From Prunella strophiata (Eukaryota > Chordata > Aves > Passeriformes > Prunellidae), in the NCBI GenBank assembly GCA_036583965.1, contig JAZBQD010000014.1, forward strand, positions 65,750,395 through 65,814,394: a DNA stretch of 64,000 nucleotides. Reading direction: 5' to 3'. Position 1 is the first letter of the stretch; every line of letters begins with the position of its first letter. A program made the position numbers and the translations under genes. The notes under the pieces were generated by a model, which made no database searches, was not told the DNA's origin, and saw only the letters and a program-made list of their open reading frames with translations. Positions 1 to 12,900 of this stretch are shown piece by piece.

Positions 1-167
1 TCCAGAGCAGCTGGACACAACTGGAGACAAGGATGGGATTTTTGGCATCTGTGTTCACTGTGGGGAGGTTTTTGTGGACAAATAAATTTTTCCTGATGGA
101 TACAGAGCATGACAAGAAGTGAAAGAGCAAAATTAATGGTAACAGGCAGAGTAATTGTAAGAAGGAC

Positions 168-420
168 AGAGGAAGAGAGAGAAGAGAAGAGAAGAGAAGA
201 GAAGAGAAGAGAAGAGAAGAGAAGAGAAGAGAAGAGAAGAGAAGAGAAGAGAAGAGAAGAGAAGAGAGAGAGAAGAGAAGAGAAGAGAAGAGAGAAGAGA
301 AGAGAAGAGAAGAAGAGAGAGAAGAAGAGAAGAGAAGAAGAGAAGAGAAGAAGAAGAGAATCCGATAAGTAGACGAGCATATCAGACGATAAGCTCGAGC
401 TAGTATAATAGAAGAGAAGA
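168..420. repeat. GAAGA pentanucleotide microsatellite
   Basis: A purine-only tandem array of a 5-bp GAAGA-type unit runs from about 168 to 363, becomes irregular at its right end (GAAGAAGA and GAGA variants), is interrupted at about 360-410 by a non-repetitive CpG-containing segment, then resumes for a few units at 411-426. The open reading frame through it encodes only Arg/Glu/Lys repeats and is not a gene. Confidence 0.95.
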
Positions 421-426
421 GAAGAA

Positions 427-1429
427 TGACAGAAAGAAACAGCAGAGGGGAAATCATTCTCTTAGGGATTGTCCCTTTTTAACCATCAACACATTCCTCT
501 TCTACGATTTCTATCAGAACTTTTGCAGGACTTGTGTGTCTCCCCAGAGTGTAAGTGGATAATTCAGATGGTGATCTGCACCCAAAAACACCATGAGTTT
601 TTAGACTTTACAGCTGAATTTTCTGGGTTTTTTGAAAGTGGATGTTTGTAGAACAAAGTGTATCAAATAAACTATTCTCATAAATTCCAATATCATCCTG
701 ATTTAAAAACCCTACCTGAATAACTGGGGAAGAATCACAAAGTGAGGTAGGATTTATGGGGAGCAGACACTGTTAGCAGCTTTCTTTGCTCCTTAATGCC
801 AAAACCATTGGGAAAAAAATTACTTCCTTATGTTTGAATAATAATTTAGGGAAATAGCCATGTTATTCTGTTTGGGTTTTGGCAGAAGGGGGTTTTGGAA
901 CCAAAGAGCACATCAGGGTTTCAGAGTTGTATCAGTAAAGCCCATTTCTAATACACAAAACCTCTCACCAAGCTAGGTAATCTCCCATTAATGAGGCAAA
1001 GGAGCCCAAATTAATTTCTGAAAGTAGGAGGAAAAACATAGAGGCAAAACTGTAGAAAGCAGATAAACTGAAAACATATGTCATTCTTTCTTATAACAAA
1101 TCCAAGTAATTGCAAGGAAATTTCATTTTCCTCCCTATTTAACCCCAATTATTTTCATTTAATCACAGACATGCACCTATTTCCCTCCAAACCAGCCTGC
1201 TTTGCATGTGAAACATCATTTCCAGCATGTGCTTGGGTTCAGGCATGTTCCTAATCCCCTAAAACAAACATAGAGAGCAGGACAGCACGTCCCAGCACAT
1301 GTGGCACTGCTGGGAGGGCTCCCTGCAGGTTTCCTCTGCAGGAAACCATCCAAGCCATCCCAACAGGGATGTCTGGGAAGGCAGGCACAGCAGGGATTTA
1401 GTGGGGCAGGAGCAATGCTGTCTCTGTGA
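427..1429. other. Intergenic, no gene seen
   Basis: AT-rich sequence with no splice-flanked coding segment, RNA gene or repeat family that I recognise. It ends where CR1-like sequence becomes recognisable. Confidence 0.6.
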
Positions 1430-2270
1430 GGAGTCATCTTTTGGGGGATCAGGATTTGGTGCAGATGGCACCAAGCTGGGTGAGAGCTGGGAGTGTTGAT
1501 TGGCTTGAGGGTGTCCCTACAGTGGGAGCTGGACAGGCTGCTTGGGTGGGCTGAGGACCAATTGCATGAGATTAAATAAGGTGAAATCCTGCACTTCAAT
1601 CACAGCAACCCCATGCAGCACCACAGGCTGGGGGAAGAGCTGCTGGAAAGCTTTCCAGTAGGAAAAGGAGCTGTCAAGAGTGACTGAACATGAGCCAGAG
1701 AGGGCCCAGGTGGGCAGAAAGGCCAATGGCACCTGAGTGGTACCAGCAATAGTGTGGCCAGCAGGATCAGGACAGTGATTTTGCCACTGGTGAGGCCACA
1801 CCTTGACCCTGGGTTCAGTTTTGGGCCTCTCAATTGCAGAAAGACCTTGAAGTGCTGGAAGTGTGTCCAGAGAAAGGAATGGAGCTGGGGAAGGGTCTGG
1901 AGCACAAGTTTAATGAGGAGCAGCTGAGGGAGCTCAGCCTGGAGAAAAGGAGGCTCAGGGCACAGCTCATGGTTCTTTACAGTATCCAGAAAGGAGAATG
2001 TACAAGGCTCTTCTTGCAGGTAACAAATGAGAGTACCAGAGGAAACAGCCTCAAGTTGTGCCAGGGGAGGTTTGGCTTGGATATAAGGAAAAATTTCTTC
2101 ACCACAGTGATAGAAAAAGCTGCCCAGGGAAGTGGTAGAGTCACTGTCACTGAGGGTGTTTATCAGACCTGTAGATGTGGTACCTGGGGACATGGTTTAG
2201 TGGTGAACAAGGCAGTGCTGGTTTAACTGTTGAACTAAATATTCCTAAATGATTCAATGATTCTATAACT
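1430..2270 (+). mobile_element. CR1 LINE, 3' end (5'-truncated)
   Basis: The sequence follows the 3' end of the avian CR1 non-LTR retrotransposon. About 1460-1640 resembles the end of the reverse-transcriptase ORF and the start of the 3' UTR, with the familiar stretches around 'ccaagctggg' and 'aaccccatgcagcaccacag'. 1805-2200 carries the usual CR1 tail order: 'gttcagttttgggcctctca', 'gtgtccagagaaaggaatgg', 'gagggagctcagcctggaga', then 'atttcttcaccacagtgata'. It ends near 2270 with the characteristic 'gattcaatgattctata' tail. The copy is 5'-truncated and has no intact reverse transcriptase. Open frames here (for example 1834-2226) are remnants of the element rather than genes. Confidence 0.9.
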
Positions 2271-3243
2271 TCACTGGTTTTCCATTAGCTGGGTCTGGTG
2301 GCATCACACCACTCCTGAGGTGCCTGATGGATTCTCCTGGTGAGGGTGTTCCAGCAATTGCTGGCTGCTTTGGGTAATGCTGATTGCATGCAATGGCATC
2401 TCCCCCTCTGGTTATCTGCCCATGGATAGTAATTTTTTTTTTTAATTGAAAATTTCCACACAGAGCTATTTCTCAGAACAAGTTTTAGGAGATAAATAAT
2501 TGTTTTGCAATGTTAAGTATATAATCAGTGAAGTGGCATTTTCTTTGGCAATCTCCCACTATTGGAGTCATGGCAAAATTTGGCAGAAGTCCCTTCTATG
2601 TACCCCTTGCCCCAAGAAAAATCAGCAGGAAGCCTTTGGAATGTTTTGGGGTTTGCAATGCAGAAATGCTCAGCAAAGACTTTGCAGTGCTGCACAGCTA
2701 AAACCACAGCAAATGCACTAAATGAGCCTTCCTGAGCCTGTCCTTCCCTGGACAGTCCAGCTGCCATAGGTGGCAGCACAGACAGCCTTGCCAGGACTGA
2801 CTAAAAGCAGATTTTTATTGCATCTTAATCTTCTGGATGCCTCTGCAGTGCCCAGGGGTTTGTGTATGTGCTGGGGGTGCTACCATAAGGATGAGGATGC
2901 TCCAATTACACCAGAAAGGAGATGAGGAGTACAGGAGAGACACTGGAACTGGGAACACTCACAGGGCCAGAATTGCTCTTACAGAAGTGGCCACCAGTAC
3001 CTGGATTGGAGAGGTGGAAAAGGTCTTTAAAAGGGACAGCCATTTGCTATAGCCTGTCCATGCAGAGTCTGTGTAAGGGAGCCCAAGGGTCCCCACTGGA
3101 CACAGAGACAGCCTCTGTCACTCATGCTCTGGATCAGCAGATGCCAGGAGCTGCACAGCTCCAGCTCTGGCTCCAGGTAAAGGACCAGGCTGGAGAGCAA
3201 AGGATAAATTATTCCTTCTGTGGTGGGAGTGGCCTGAGCAAGC
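2271..3243. other. Intergenic, no gene seen
   Basis: Unique-looking sequence with a short T run near 2431-2442. No coding exon or recognised repeat. Confidence 0.55.
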
Positions 3244-4853
3244 TGACCTGGAGACACTGCTGACCTGGAGACACTGCAGTCCTGGGGACACTGCAGACAC
3301 TGGAGACACTGCAGCCCTGGAGACACTGCAGCCCTGGAGACAGTGCTGACCTGGAGACACTGCAGACACTGCAGCCCTGGGGACACTGCAGCCCTGGAGA
3401 CACTGCAGCCCTGGAGACAGTGCTGACCTGGAGACACTGCTGACCTGGAGACACTGCAGTCCTGGAGACATTGCAGCCCTGGAGACACTGCAGCCCTGGA
3501 GACACTGCAGCCCTGGGGACACTGCAGCCCTGGAGACAGTGCAGCCCTGGAGACATTGCAGCCCTGGAGACATTGCAGCCCTGGAGACACTGCTGACCTG
3601 GAGACATTGCAGACCTAGAGACACTGCAGCCCTGGAGACACTGCAGCCCTGGAGACACTGCAGCCCTGGAGACACTGCAGCCCTGGAGACACTGCAGCCC
3701 TGGAGACACTGCAGTCCTGGAGACACTGCTGACCTGGAGACACTGCTGACCTGGGGACACTGCAGCCCTGGAGACACTGCTGCCCTGGAGACACTGCAGC
3801 CCTGGAGACACTGCAGACCTGGAGACACTGCAAACCTGGAGACACTGCTGACCTGGAGACACTGCTGCCCTGGAGACACTGCTGACCTGGAGACACTGCA
3901 GACACTGGAGACACTGCTGACCTGGAGACACTGCAGACACTGGAGACATTGCTGACCTGGAGACATTGCTGACCTGGAGACACTGCAGCCCTGGAGACAC
4001 TGCAGACCTGGAGACACTGCAGCCCTGGAGACACTGCAGCCCTGGAGACACTGCAGCCCTGGGGACACTGCAGCCCTGGAGACAGTGCAGCCCTGGAGAC
4101 ACTGCAGCCCTGGAGACAGTGCAGCCCTGGAGACAGTGCAGCCCTGGAGACATTGCTGACCTGGAGACATTGCAGACCTAGAGACACTGCAGTCCTGGAG
4201 ATATTGCTGACCTGGAGACACTGCAGACCTGGAGACATTGCTGACCTGGAGACACTGCAGCCCTGGAGACACTGCAGCCCTGGAGACACTGCTGACCTGG
4301 AGACACTGCAGTCCTGGAGATATTGCTGACCTGGAGACACTGCAGACCTGGAGACACTGCAGACCTGGAGACACTGCAGACCTGGAGACACTGCAGACCT
4401 GGAGACACTGCAGACCTGGAGACACTGCAGACCTGGAGACACTGCAGACCTGGAGACACTGCAGACCTGGAGACACTGCAGACCTGGAGACACTGCAGAC
4501 CTGGAGACACTGCAGACCTGGAGACACTGCAGACCTGGAGACACTGCAGACCTGGAGACATTGCTGCCCTGGAGACATTGCTGCCCTGGAGACACTGCAG
4601 TCCTGGAGACATTGCAGACCTGGAGACACTGCAGACCTGGAGACACTGCAGACCTGGAGACACTGCAGACCTGGAGACATTGCTGACCTGGAGACATTGC
4701 TGACCTGGAGACATTGCTGACCTGGAGACATTGCTGACCTGGAGACATTGCTGACCTGGAGACATTGCTGACCTGGAGACATTGCTGACCTGGAGACACT
4801 GCAGTCCTGGAGATATTGCTGACCTGGAGACACTGCAGACCTACAGACATTGC
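3244..4853. repeat. 17-bp minisatellite, about 95 units
   Basis: The basic unit on the + strand is gacctggagacactgca (17 bp). It varies mainly at position 2 (gac/gcc/gtc), at the 'cact/catt/cagt' position and at the last base (a or t). A homogeneous block of 13 identical units starts at 4328. A second block of 7 identical units ending in 'cattgct' starts at 4668. A few units are shortened ('gacactggagacactgc'). Because 17 is not a multiple of three and the unit rarely makes stops, long frames stay open on the minus strand (up to 582 codons, with a 17-residue periodicity rich in Ser, Cys, Gln, Leu and Val) and shorter ones on the plus strand. That is a property of the array, not evidence of a protein. 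Confidence 0.97.
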
Positions 4854-7159
4854 TTTTGGGTGGCACCCTGGCAGCATGGTGAAGAGTAGAGGTGGGCTCA
4901 AGCCACTGCTGTCAGCATCCAGAGCACACAAAGTGGCCTGGCTCCTTTTCTTCATTTCTACTTGCTCTTACAGACTCTTGAGATCTTTTCTGCAAGAAAG
5001 GCAGTCAAAAGGAAACCAAAAACCACATGGTTTTGGAGGGTGACCAGCTGCCAACGTGCAGCCTATATATCACAGTCTGGGAACAAATGCAACAAAATAC
5101 TTCATCCTTCCACTGACTACACTGGGTCCTTGAAATGCTCTAAGCAAGACTTTGCATGATGCTCTCCACTCAAAGTCAAGCAAAGGCAGCAGGATGCATC
5201 AATCAAACAATCACTCAAACCACACAGCAGTTCTGTGGCAGGTCTGAATAAGAGAATTCAGGGGCCCTTGACTTTTGGCACCTGCTCCCATTTCTAGAAC
5301 TGCCACCTTCTTGAGTGGGGCAGGGAGGGGAGGTGCCAGCACATCAGAGATGTAGAGCCTTGCAGAGTGTGAAGCAGAGCAATCTGCATTAGGTGCCAAA
5401 ACTTGGATTGCTTATTTAGACAGGAAAGCAACTATCTCAGCAAAAGGGAGGGGACAGACATCCTCTTGGATGGAGCAAAGCCCAGAGAGGTCTCTTCTGT
5501 TTTTCAGTGTCAAGAGCTCTTTTGATGGCCTGTGACTCTTGAAAGTTTTTACACAGTGCCCATAGAGAACACGAGTCCTTCCCCAGGACTGCCATGATCT
5601 GGCACTTACACACCCAGGCTGCCCAGAAGGAGGCAAACTGGGAAATCCTTCCTGACAGAAACCATGTGGCTGTGCATGGAGGATGAGGGGCTCTTGGGCA
5701 GGTAAACCAGCACTCCAGGTGGAGTCTCAGGACAGCTGACCAGAGGGGCAAACCCACTTCTTTGAACCTCCATAGCCCAATTTCTTCACCCCTTTCTCAC
5801 CCAAGAGGTAAGAGTGGGACTGATGGGCAGAGGCTCCCATGGGTCACTGGTGGCTTGGGAAGAGGTCAGAGGGATCCTTGTGTTGAGCTGTGCCAGGATC
5901 CACCAGGGAAGGGCTGGACCAGCCAAGAAGGGAGGAGGAAAGTGCAGAGCAGCAGGTTGTCCCAGATGACATTTCTGTTCCACTTGCCCTGCCCAGAGAA
6001 AAGCAGAGAGCCTCCAAGGTCAAAGGCATTTATTTATCTGCCATGCCAGCAAACCCCAGGCTGACCATGGAGAGGATGAGCTGCCTGATCTCTGCTCACC
6101 ATCCAAGCACAAACACATGGCCACATCAGAAGGGTGCTTGCTTGAACTCTTCCCATGCATTTCCATGGGAATAGGGCAACATGTTTTGTTTTCCTCTCTT
6201 TAATATTTTTCTTATGAGTATTTCTGAAATAGTCTGCTTGCTGGAGACTTGGCCTAAAGAGATAAGGAAGAGAAAATGTCACAGACTGTGGCCAATGAAT
6301 TATTTTTCCCATTTCTTGATGCCAGGAAAAGCAGTTGTTGCTGTAGGAAAGCAGATCATGGGTTATGTTGTCTTCAAATTACTTGTTTCAGAGATGTTAG
6401 CAAATGCAATATGCACCTGTAAGTACAGTGTGTTAGTTGGAAGCTGGCAGCAATGAAAACCATTTCTTTAGTAAAAAGAAAATATCTCATTACCTGATAT
6501 CTCTTTTCTTGTCCATACATAGGTGATTCAGGCTAAATTCAGGATTACAATCTATTCTTTTTTATACATACAAAATATTTTGCTCCCCATGAGAACAAGG
6601 TGAAGAGCTAACTCCTGCCTTGGGAAATGTACCTTTTAATTGTGTCTGGAAGCAGCACTGCTTGCCAGGAGAGCAGGGCAGTTGTGACTTTTTCAGTAGC
6701 TGCATTGACACTGTTCAGGTTGAAAGTTTCTGTGCTGATGCTGGTCTCTGCCTCAGTGCATGGAAAAAGTACTTTGCAAACTGTCAACTGTTTGCAACTG
6801 AAAAACAGTTTCTTTTTCTCTAAATATTTCTGCTGATATCTAGTCTGTTCCTTCTGTGGAAAACCCACAGCAATTCAGGCAGGTTACAAGCAGTGGCTGA
6901 AAATTCTTCAGCTGCAGTGAGCCAAATCTCTTTTAACCACTGGTCGCTGGTGGATCCCCAGCATTGTACCATGGCTGGGTAACAGTGCAATGTGATGGTC
7001 CCAGTGCTGCCACTGGCTAACAGGCTCTGCCAGAAATCACCATCTGCACTGACATCCTGATGTCACCTGGGAAGTCCTTTCTGCAGCCACATATTTGATA
7101 CCTCACCCTACAGAGACAAAAACCTCCATCAGTCTGAAATTGCTCCAAGACAGAGTGCA
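4854..7159. other. Intergenic, no gene seen
   Basis: Unique-looking sequence between the minisatellite and the next CR1 fragment. Short open frames occur on both strands but none has recognisable protein similarity or convincing splice-site framing. Confidence 0.55.
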
Positions 7160-7315
7160 TGGTCAAAAAATAAGGGAGAAATTCTTTCTTGTGAGGGTAG
7201 TGACACACAGGCACAGGTTGCCCAGAGAAGCTGTGGATGCCCCATCCCTGGAAGTGTTAAAGGTCAGGTTGAGTGGGGATTAGAGCAACCTGGTCCAGTG
7301 GAAGGTGTCATTGCT
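7160..7315 (+). mobile_element. CR1 LINE 3' fragment
   Basis: A short piece of the CR1 3' UTR. It contains the conserved order 'aagggagaaattctttctt', 'gcacaggttgcccagagaag', 'ccccatccctggaagtgtta' and 'gcaacctggtccagtgga'. It lacks the terminal octamer-type tail, so it is broken at both ends. Confidence 0.85.
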
Positions 7316-9498
7316 CAGAGCAGGGGAACTGGAAGTGCAGTCAGAGCTGTGGGCAGCCTGGGGACAGTTATTGGGGTTCCAGACCCAGCCCTGATCAATG
7401 GAGAGTGGTTAGTGCTGCACTCAGAGTGCCTGTGACACCTACTTCATTCTGTGCACTGACTCAGGGGCTAAATGGGCTGGAGAAAGCAAAATGTAATCAC
7501 ACTGCTTAATTAAAAGATAATGGAAGCTTTCCAGCCACATCGTTGCAGCCCCTGCAGAGACAAAATTCCCTGTTTTCCTGCAGGGATAAATTAAAATGCA
7601 TTGCCATGCTGGGGATCAAGCTGATCTGAACTTCATATTCCTCATCTGCTGTATTCTTAATTCTCATTGCTTTTAATTGACTGCAGATTTTCTTTGGTTT
7701 TGCAAATTCAGTTTTGAAGCAGATTCTTTGTATTCTTTATGGGACAAGCTTCAGGGTGTATGAGCAGGGCTGGTGGGGGGCTTTGCACTGCTGGTAAATA
7801 ATGATATTTTCTCTGCAGCAGGAGCCAGGATCAAGTGAGATGTGAAGTACAGTGTTCACTGATGAGCAAGGAGTGGGAGGAAGCAGCATATTTCCAGCCA
7901 TAAAACAGGGGGACACTAAGAAGTTACAGGCAGCTTTGGCAACACAGAGCTCATTAGCCCAGTGGGTAGAAAATCATTGCAGATGCAGCAGCCTTGCTGG
8001 AAATCCAGAGGGGAAGAGGAGGGAAGGAACTGTGCAGGCATCAGGCAGCTGCCAGTGGTGATGGAGGGCAGCCACACCCATGCTTCTCATGAATGTCACA
8101 ACACAAAATAGGGAGAAAATTGTCCTTTTTCTGACAGTAGTAGTGCTGAGTCGTCCATCCTAATGTGTTCATCTGGGCACCAAACTGACAGCAAAGAGAA
8201 TGAGGCATAAGTCAAACTTTTGGGGACATGATGAGAGACCTCAAAACCCACAGAGATTTGGGCTTTCACAGCAGGAGGGATCCCAGCATGTACTCTAGCC
8301 ACTGGGCTGAAGTTCTCTTTTGGGATATAGGTAGATTTTTAGGTCTTCTCCTAAATGGCTTGCTTGCAAAGTGAAAGGAATTCTGAGAAATAGGAACTGG
8401 AATCAGGTTTTAGCTTCACATTTTTCTGTTTTCTTTCTCTCATTCTTCTTCTGTAGGGATGTTTGCTGAGGTGCTAAGTTTTCTCTTTCTGAAAACATAT
8501 ATTTGGAGGAAGAGCCAAGGACACTGCAGATTGATTTTCTGAGCTTGCTCTGACTCCATAATACAAGTGGCAATTTAGTAGGATAAGCTCATTCCTTTTT
8601 TCACTTTTATGGATTTCATTAAGAAGCATGAACAGGCAAGAATTCCTCTAAGCAATCATATTACCAGCCTAATTTGCTAGACTTTCATTAAAACAATTAA
8701 AGATAGAATGATGCAGTGACCCAGTTCAAGACCCAATTAAGACTGAATCAATAAATCAGTAGGTTTAAATCACCACCATAAGGCCACAGATAATCCAAAC
8801 AAGTTATGAGGCTGCAGCTGAACAGAATGACTGTATTACATCAGCACAGGAGAGTTTAAAGAATTAAATACTTTGCAGTTGAGGTGTTCAGCTCATCTTA
8901 CTGCAACCAGCTTAGTGGCAATGGGCACAACCTGGTACAGGTCCATCAGCTGCTGGGGACCATGGCCAGGGTGCCTGCCAGGCCATCCATAGCTGTAGGT
9001 ATCCCTGGACATGGTGACTTCCAGGACCAGGTGTCAGGACCCCTTCCATCTGTTCAGCCACTTTTGGTGCTAAATCATCTCATCAGTCTGTCACCACCTT
9101 CTCTGCACAGGTAAGTGAAGCCCCCAAGGTGTCCTGCTAACAAACACATCTCAACCACAGCTGTTGGCTCTTTCCTGAAGGTCTCTGACTTTCTTCCAGA
9201 GGAATTGCTGGACAGGGTTCTTTCCATAGATTTAATGGGAACCATCAGTAAAGTCAAGCATGTGGTGCCCTCTGCATACTGCAAATACTTAGAGAGGGAA
9301 GAAGTTCCTCAAGTTCAAGCCTCCAAGGTGACTGCCAGGGGACTCAGCAGTGAACTTGATGTTTGGTGGCAACAAAGCTGCACATTGTCTTCAGAATTCA
9401 GCCCTAGCTTGATCAAAGATGAATTCCCTCTTTAGATATTGTGACCAAAAAGTAATTGAAATACATGGCAAAATCCTATCATTTGAGTACTGATAAGG
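7316..9498. other. Intergenic, no gene seen
   Basis: Mostly unique sequence. 8560-8900 is AT-rich with several ATTA-type motifs and no recognised repeat. No coding exon was identified. Confidence 0.5.
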
Positions 9499-9800
9499 TG
9501 TTGCCTTGATTTTTTAAGTTTCTCTAAAACCTTCTGATGTTTACATTCTTGTGCAGAACTTTCTCACATACTTTCTGTAAATAACTTATTGTTTTACATT
9601 CCTTTATGGGGGAAGAGCAACTTGATAGGACTGTTGGGCTGTCCAGTGGCATTGAGGAGGTGGCACTGTCACCCTCCAATGACACTGACATTTCAAAAAT
9701 CTATAAATAGAATCAGAATTTAATAAACTTCCTCTTTTACCTCTTTCACCTTACAAAGAGCTGCTGTCCACGTTGTGTTGTTTCATGTCCTAGAGTGACA
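9499..9800 (+). mobile_element. Solo LTR, family A copy 1 (ERV-derived)
   Basis: A 302-bp element starting 'tgttgccttgatttttt' and ending 'gagtgaca', so it has TG...CA ends. It is closely similar to the elements at 39268-39566 and 54281-54582. It has a TATA-like 'ctataaata' followed about 20 bp later by a poly(A)-signal position that here reads 'ttaataaac'. It is flanked by a near-perfect 6-bp target-site duplication: 'ataagg' at 9493-9498 and 'acaagg' at 9801-9806. No internal retroviral sequence adjoins it, so it is a solo LTR. The 6-bp duplication fits ERVK-like (class II) integration; the family name is not determined. Confidence 0.85.
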
Positions 9801-9878
9801 ACAAGGCACAGCAGAATAGTACCAAAGCTCCAATTAATGTCATGTTTCCCTCTGCTTTAGTCTGATAGAGACACTGTA

Positions 9879-9960
9879 ATCATATAATATTGTATAATAT
9901 AATACAAATAATATAATATTGCATTCTATTGTAATATTATGTATTACCACATATTATAAC
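9879..9960. repeat. AT-rich low-complexity tract
   Basis: An irregular TATAATAT-type sequence of about 80 bp, just downstream of solo LTR copy 1. Confidence 0.8.
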
Positions 9961-12900
9961 TCCAAGTGTGTGTCCATCATGTACCTGTGTTCTACTTGTT
10001 GAGAACAGGAGTTCATCTGTCAGCTCCCACTGAAGGTCAGTAGGGGCTCACCATGACAATAATTTTGGTTTTTCTTTGTAGTGGAACAGGGCTCTGATCC
10101 ACTTAGGTGCTACACTGAGCTGTGTTGGGTCAAAGACTGGGAGGGAAAGTTGCATTTCAGATGCTACTTTGAGCAAATGCAAACTTGAAGATGTGATATG
10201 TGATTCTTAATATGGTTGGTACCTGCCCAGCTGGCCTGCAACAAAAAGAAGCATTAGTTAGAGATTTATTATGCATTTCTGGTCACTGTTAGGCTGCAAG
10301 CTGAGGCACAGATGTGAGCACAGCTCTTTCTTCTGCCCTAAAGAAAGAAAATGAAAAACATACAAGAGTCTATATGGCGCCAAAGAAAGCACAAAGTTTG
10401 TGAGTTTGATGGGAACAACAAATTGCCTCTCAGCTCTATTATTATCAATTTCCCTAAACAAAACACTTTCATGAAGAAGGTCAATGAATCATTAATCGAC
10501 CGTAACTTTATCAGAATATTGAAATTATAAAAAGAGAAACCCCAAACATTAAAAAAGAAAAGAAACTCCTGAAATCAGGATAAGCAAACAAAGTTTGGAA
10601 GTCAGGAATTTATCCCAATGTAATCCAGAAAGCCCAAATGCCAAACAATCTGGAAATACTCAATTGAATACTTGCAGTGGTAATCCAGATGGTCCTTCTT
10701 CCCCACCCCCACAGATATAAAAAATGGTTTTCACCACAATAATTCAGCATGGTTGAGAGAGCCCACCAAACAGGGACTCAGATGTGCTGGGCAGGGCACA
10801 CACCCACGGTGATGTAGGTGGATTTTCTCCCTGAGAGATGTCCAGGGCTGGGAGGAAGCATAAGATGGTGGGAAGAGTGCATCCATTTATCCCATGACAG
10901 CTTAGAGTGTCCTGGGATTGCTTTTGGGCAGTGCAGGCCCATGCTGTCTCCCCATGGAAAGCTGCCCAGAGGGATTCTCACAAGCCCAATATGGTCTAGT
11001 GGAGTCACAGAGCTGGGAAGGGTTGGCCTGAAGGAAGAGATTCCATGCAGGCATGATCACAGAGGGTAGGACTGTTTACAGTGCACAAGCAGTGATTTGA
11101 AAGCTCTGTGCAGAATGCATCTTCCTCAGCATCACCTGCTCCTGAACCACAGGGGTCTATCCCTACTCAGGCTGGATGGTCCTCAAAGTTGTGCACCTGC
11201 ACTTTCTCTGCTTCAGCAGGTATCACTCATCCAAAACTCCTCTTGGCTCTTCTTTAGGAGCTGCCACAGCCCACTGGAGCCTTGGCTCTGGGGAAGGACA
11301 GTTCTGGAGAGCAGGAGTGAGAAATGGTGTTGGTGTAGCACAAAGAAAGACTGATGTGTGGCATAAGCCAGACCTCAGTGCATACCAACACTGAAAGCCT
11401 TCAAAGGACAGTCCCCTTCCCTCCAGTGCAAACATGGCTGTGGATTTTGGCAAGGTTGCAAGCAAAATATTTTCTACAGTTGCATCTTGGTCTTGTCCCT
11501 CTGGCTTCTCTGTACTGATGTTTGATCTCCCTTGTTGCAAACAGCCAAGAATTTGTGTCTGAGCACATAGCAGTGAAGAAAATGTACAAAGATGAAGTGA
11601 ATATTGACATGACATCATCAGGATGTCATGCACAAGGATTTCAGTGGTCCTGGGGTGACCTTCTGCCCAGTCTCTCTGGGAGCTTGGAAGAGCCTGGTGC
11701 ACTCTGAGTGACCACTGAACCTATAGAGGAACCCATGACTTTAAAACCAAAACATGAGAAAGTTTTCCTGGCTGAGATTTTAATTCCATGGTGAAATGTG
11801 GGATAGGCCTTTATCTACTGTAAGTGCCAAATTTGAGCTAAATCCAGCTAACTTAGACACAGGTGGGAATGAGGTCCTTAGTGTGAAAGGAATGTCAGAG
11901 CTCAGGCTTATGTCACGTGGGAAGACTGAACAGTCTTTCTACAGGATCTGCTGCTCCTCCTGATGCTGCAAATCTTGTGTTTGTGCCTCAGTGTCACACA
12001 CCACCTCCACCAAACTTCCAGACAGCATTTTTCTATGTGGATTTACTTTTCCAAAGGTGTATCCTGCTATGGATATGCTTTTTTCAGAGCACAATTTAGA
12101 GTTTATCTTACATGTCCTGGTACAACCCACCATCAAAATGTAATTCTGAGAACACTGCTCACCACAGCTTTCAAAGACTTACCATCTTGGTTCTGAGGGT
12201 GTTTCTTCATTCGCAAAATAAAAGCTTTATAAGTAATTTGCCTTTCTCTTTATATTTCTGTGAGTTGGCCATCATCACTGCTGTTTGTTTCAGCTCTGTT
12301 ACTGAACCAGGTGTCTAAAATCACCTAGCCATGGCATCAAGCACAGGCCCACCTCCCTGCTGGGCATGTTGGTTTTGCCACCTATTTTAAGGGGGGGAGG
12401 AATTCTTGTGTGCCAGTGAGTGAAAAACCAGAAGATAAGAAACAACAGTGGAGAAAAATAGGAGGAAAAAATGAAAAACAAGTCATAACACACCCCAGGA
12501 ACATTGTCTGGAAGAAAATTAAGCCAATGGTGGAGCACACTCAACAGTCCTTGGAGAGCACGGCTGACTGCAAAGGCACTCAGAAATTCTCACTGATGAA
12601 AATCCTGTCTCCTTTGATGATTCCCACCACAGGGTGTGCAAGTCACCAGGACTAACTCAAATGTGCAGCAGTCTCCAACAGCTACATGTCCTTTCCCCAG
12701 CCCTACACAGATATCCTCAGTGCCCAGGAGACAGCCGTGTCTCCATATGCTGACATTCAACACTATTTCCATTGACAGCTTTAGGAAAAATCCAAAGGAC
12801 AAATCATCCTTTTTATTTATTTCCCTATGGAGTGAACTGGGGAGAAAGAAAATCTTATTATTCACCTTTGGGACATAAAGGAACATCACTGCATAAAACA

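Noticed and set aside
109..372. Arg/Glu/Lys-repeat open frame
   Set aside because: Translation of the GAAGA microsatellite.
1834..2226. 130-codon open frame
   Set aside because: Lies within the CR1 3' UTR; the apparent protein is not a CR1 product.
3244..4853. CRISPR-like repeat array
   Set aside because: Units are directly tandem with no unique spacers, and the host sequence is vertebrate.
3027..4955. Long minus-strand open frames (up to 582 codons) with 17-residue repeats
   Set aside because: They follow from a 17-bp tandem unit that rarely creates stop codons; three overlapping minus frames are open at once, which is expected of the array and not of a gene.
9115..9435. 106-codon open frame beginning MKPPRCPANK
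   Set aside because: No recognised similarity, no exon framing, and only modest length; such frames are expected by chance in this much sequence.
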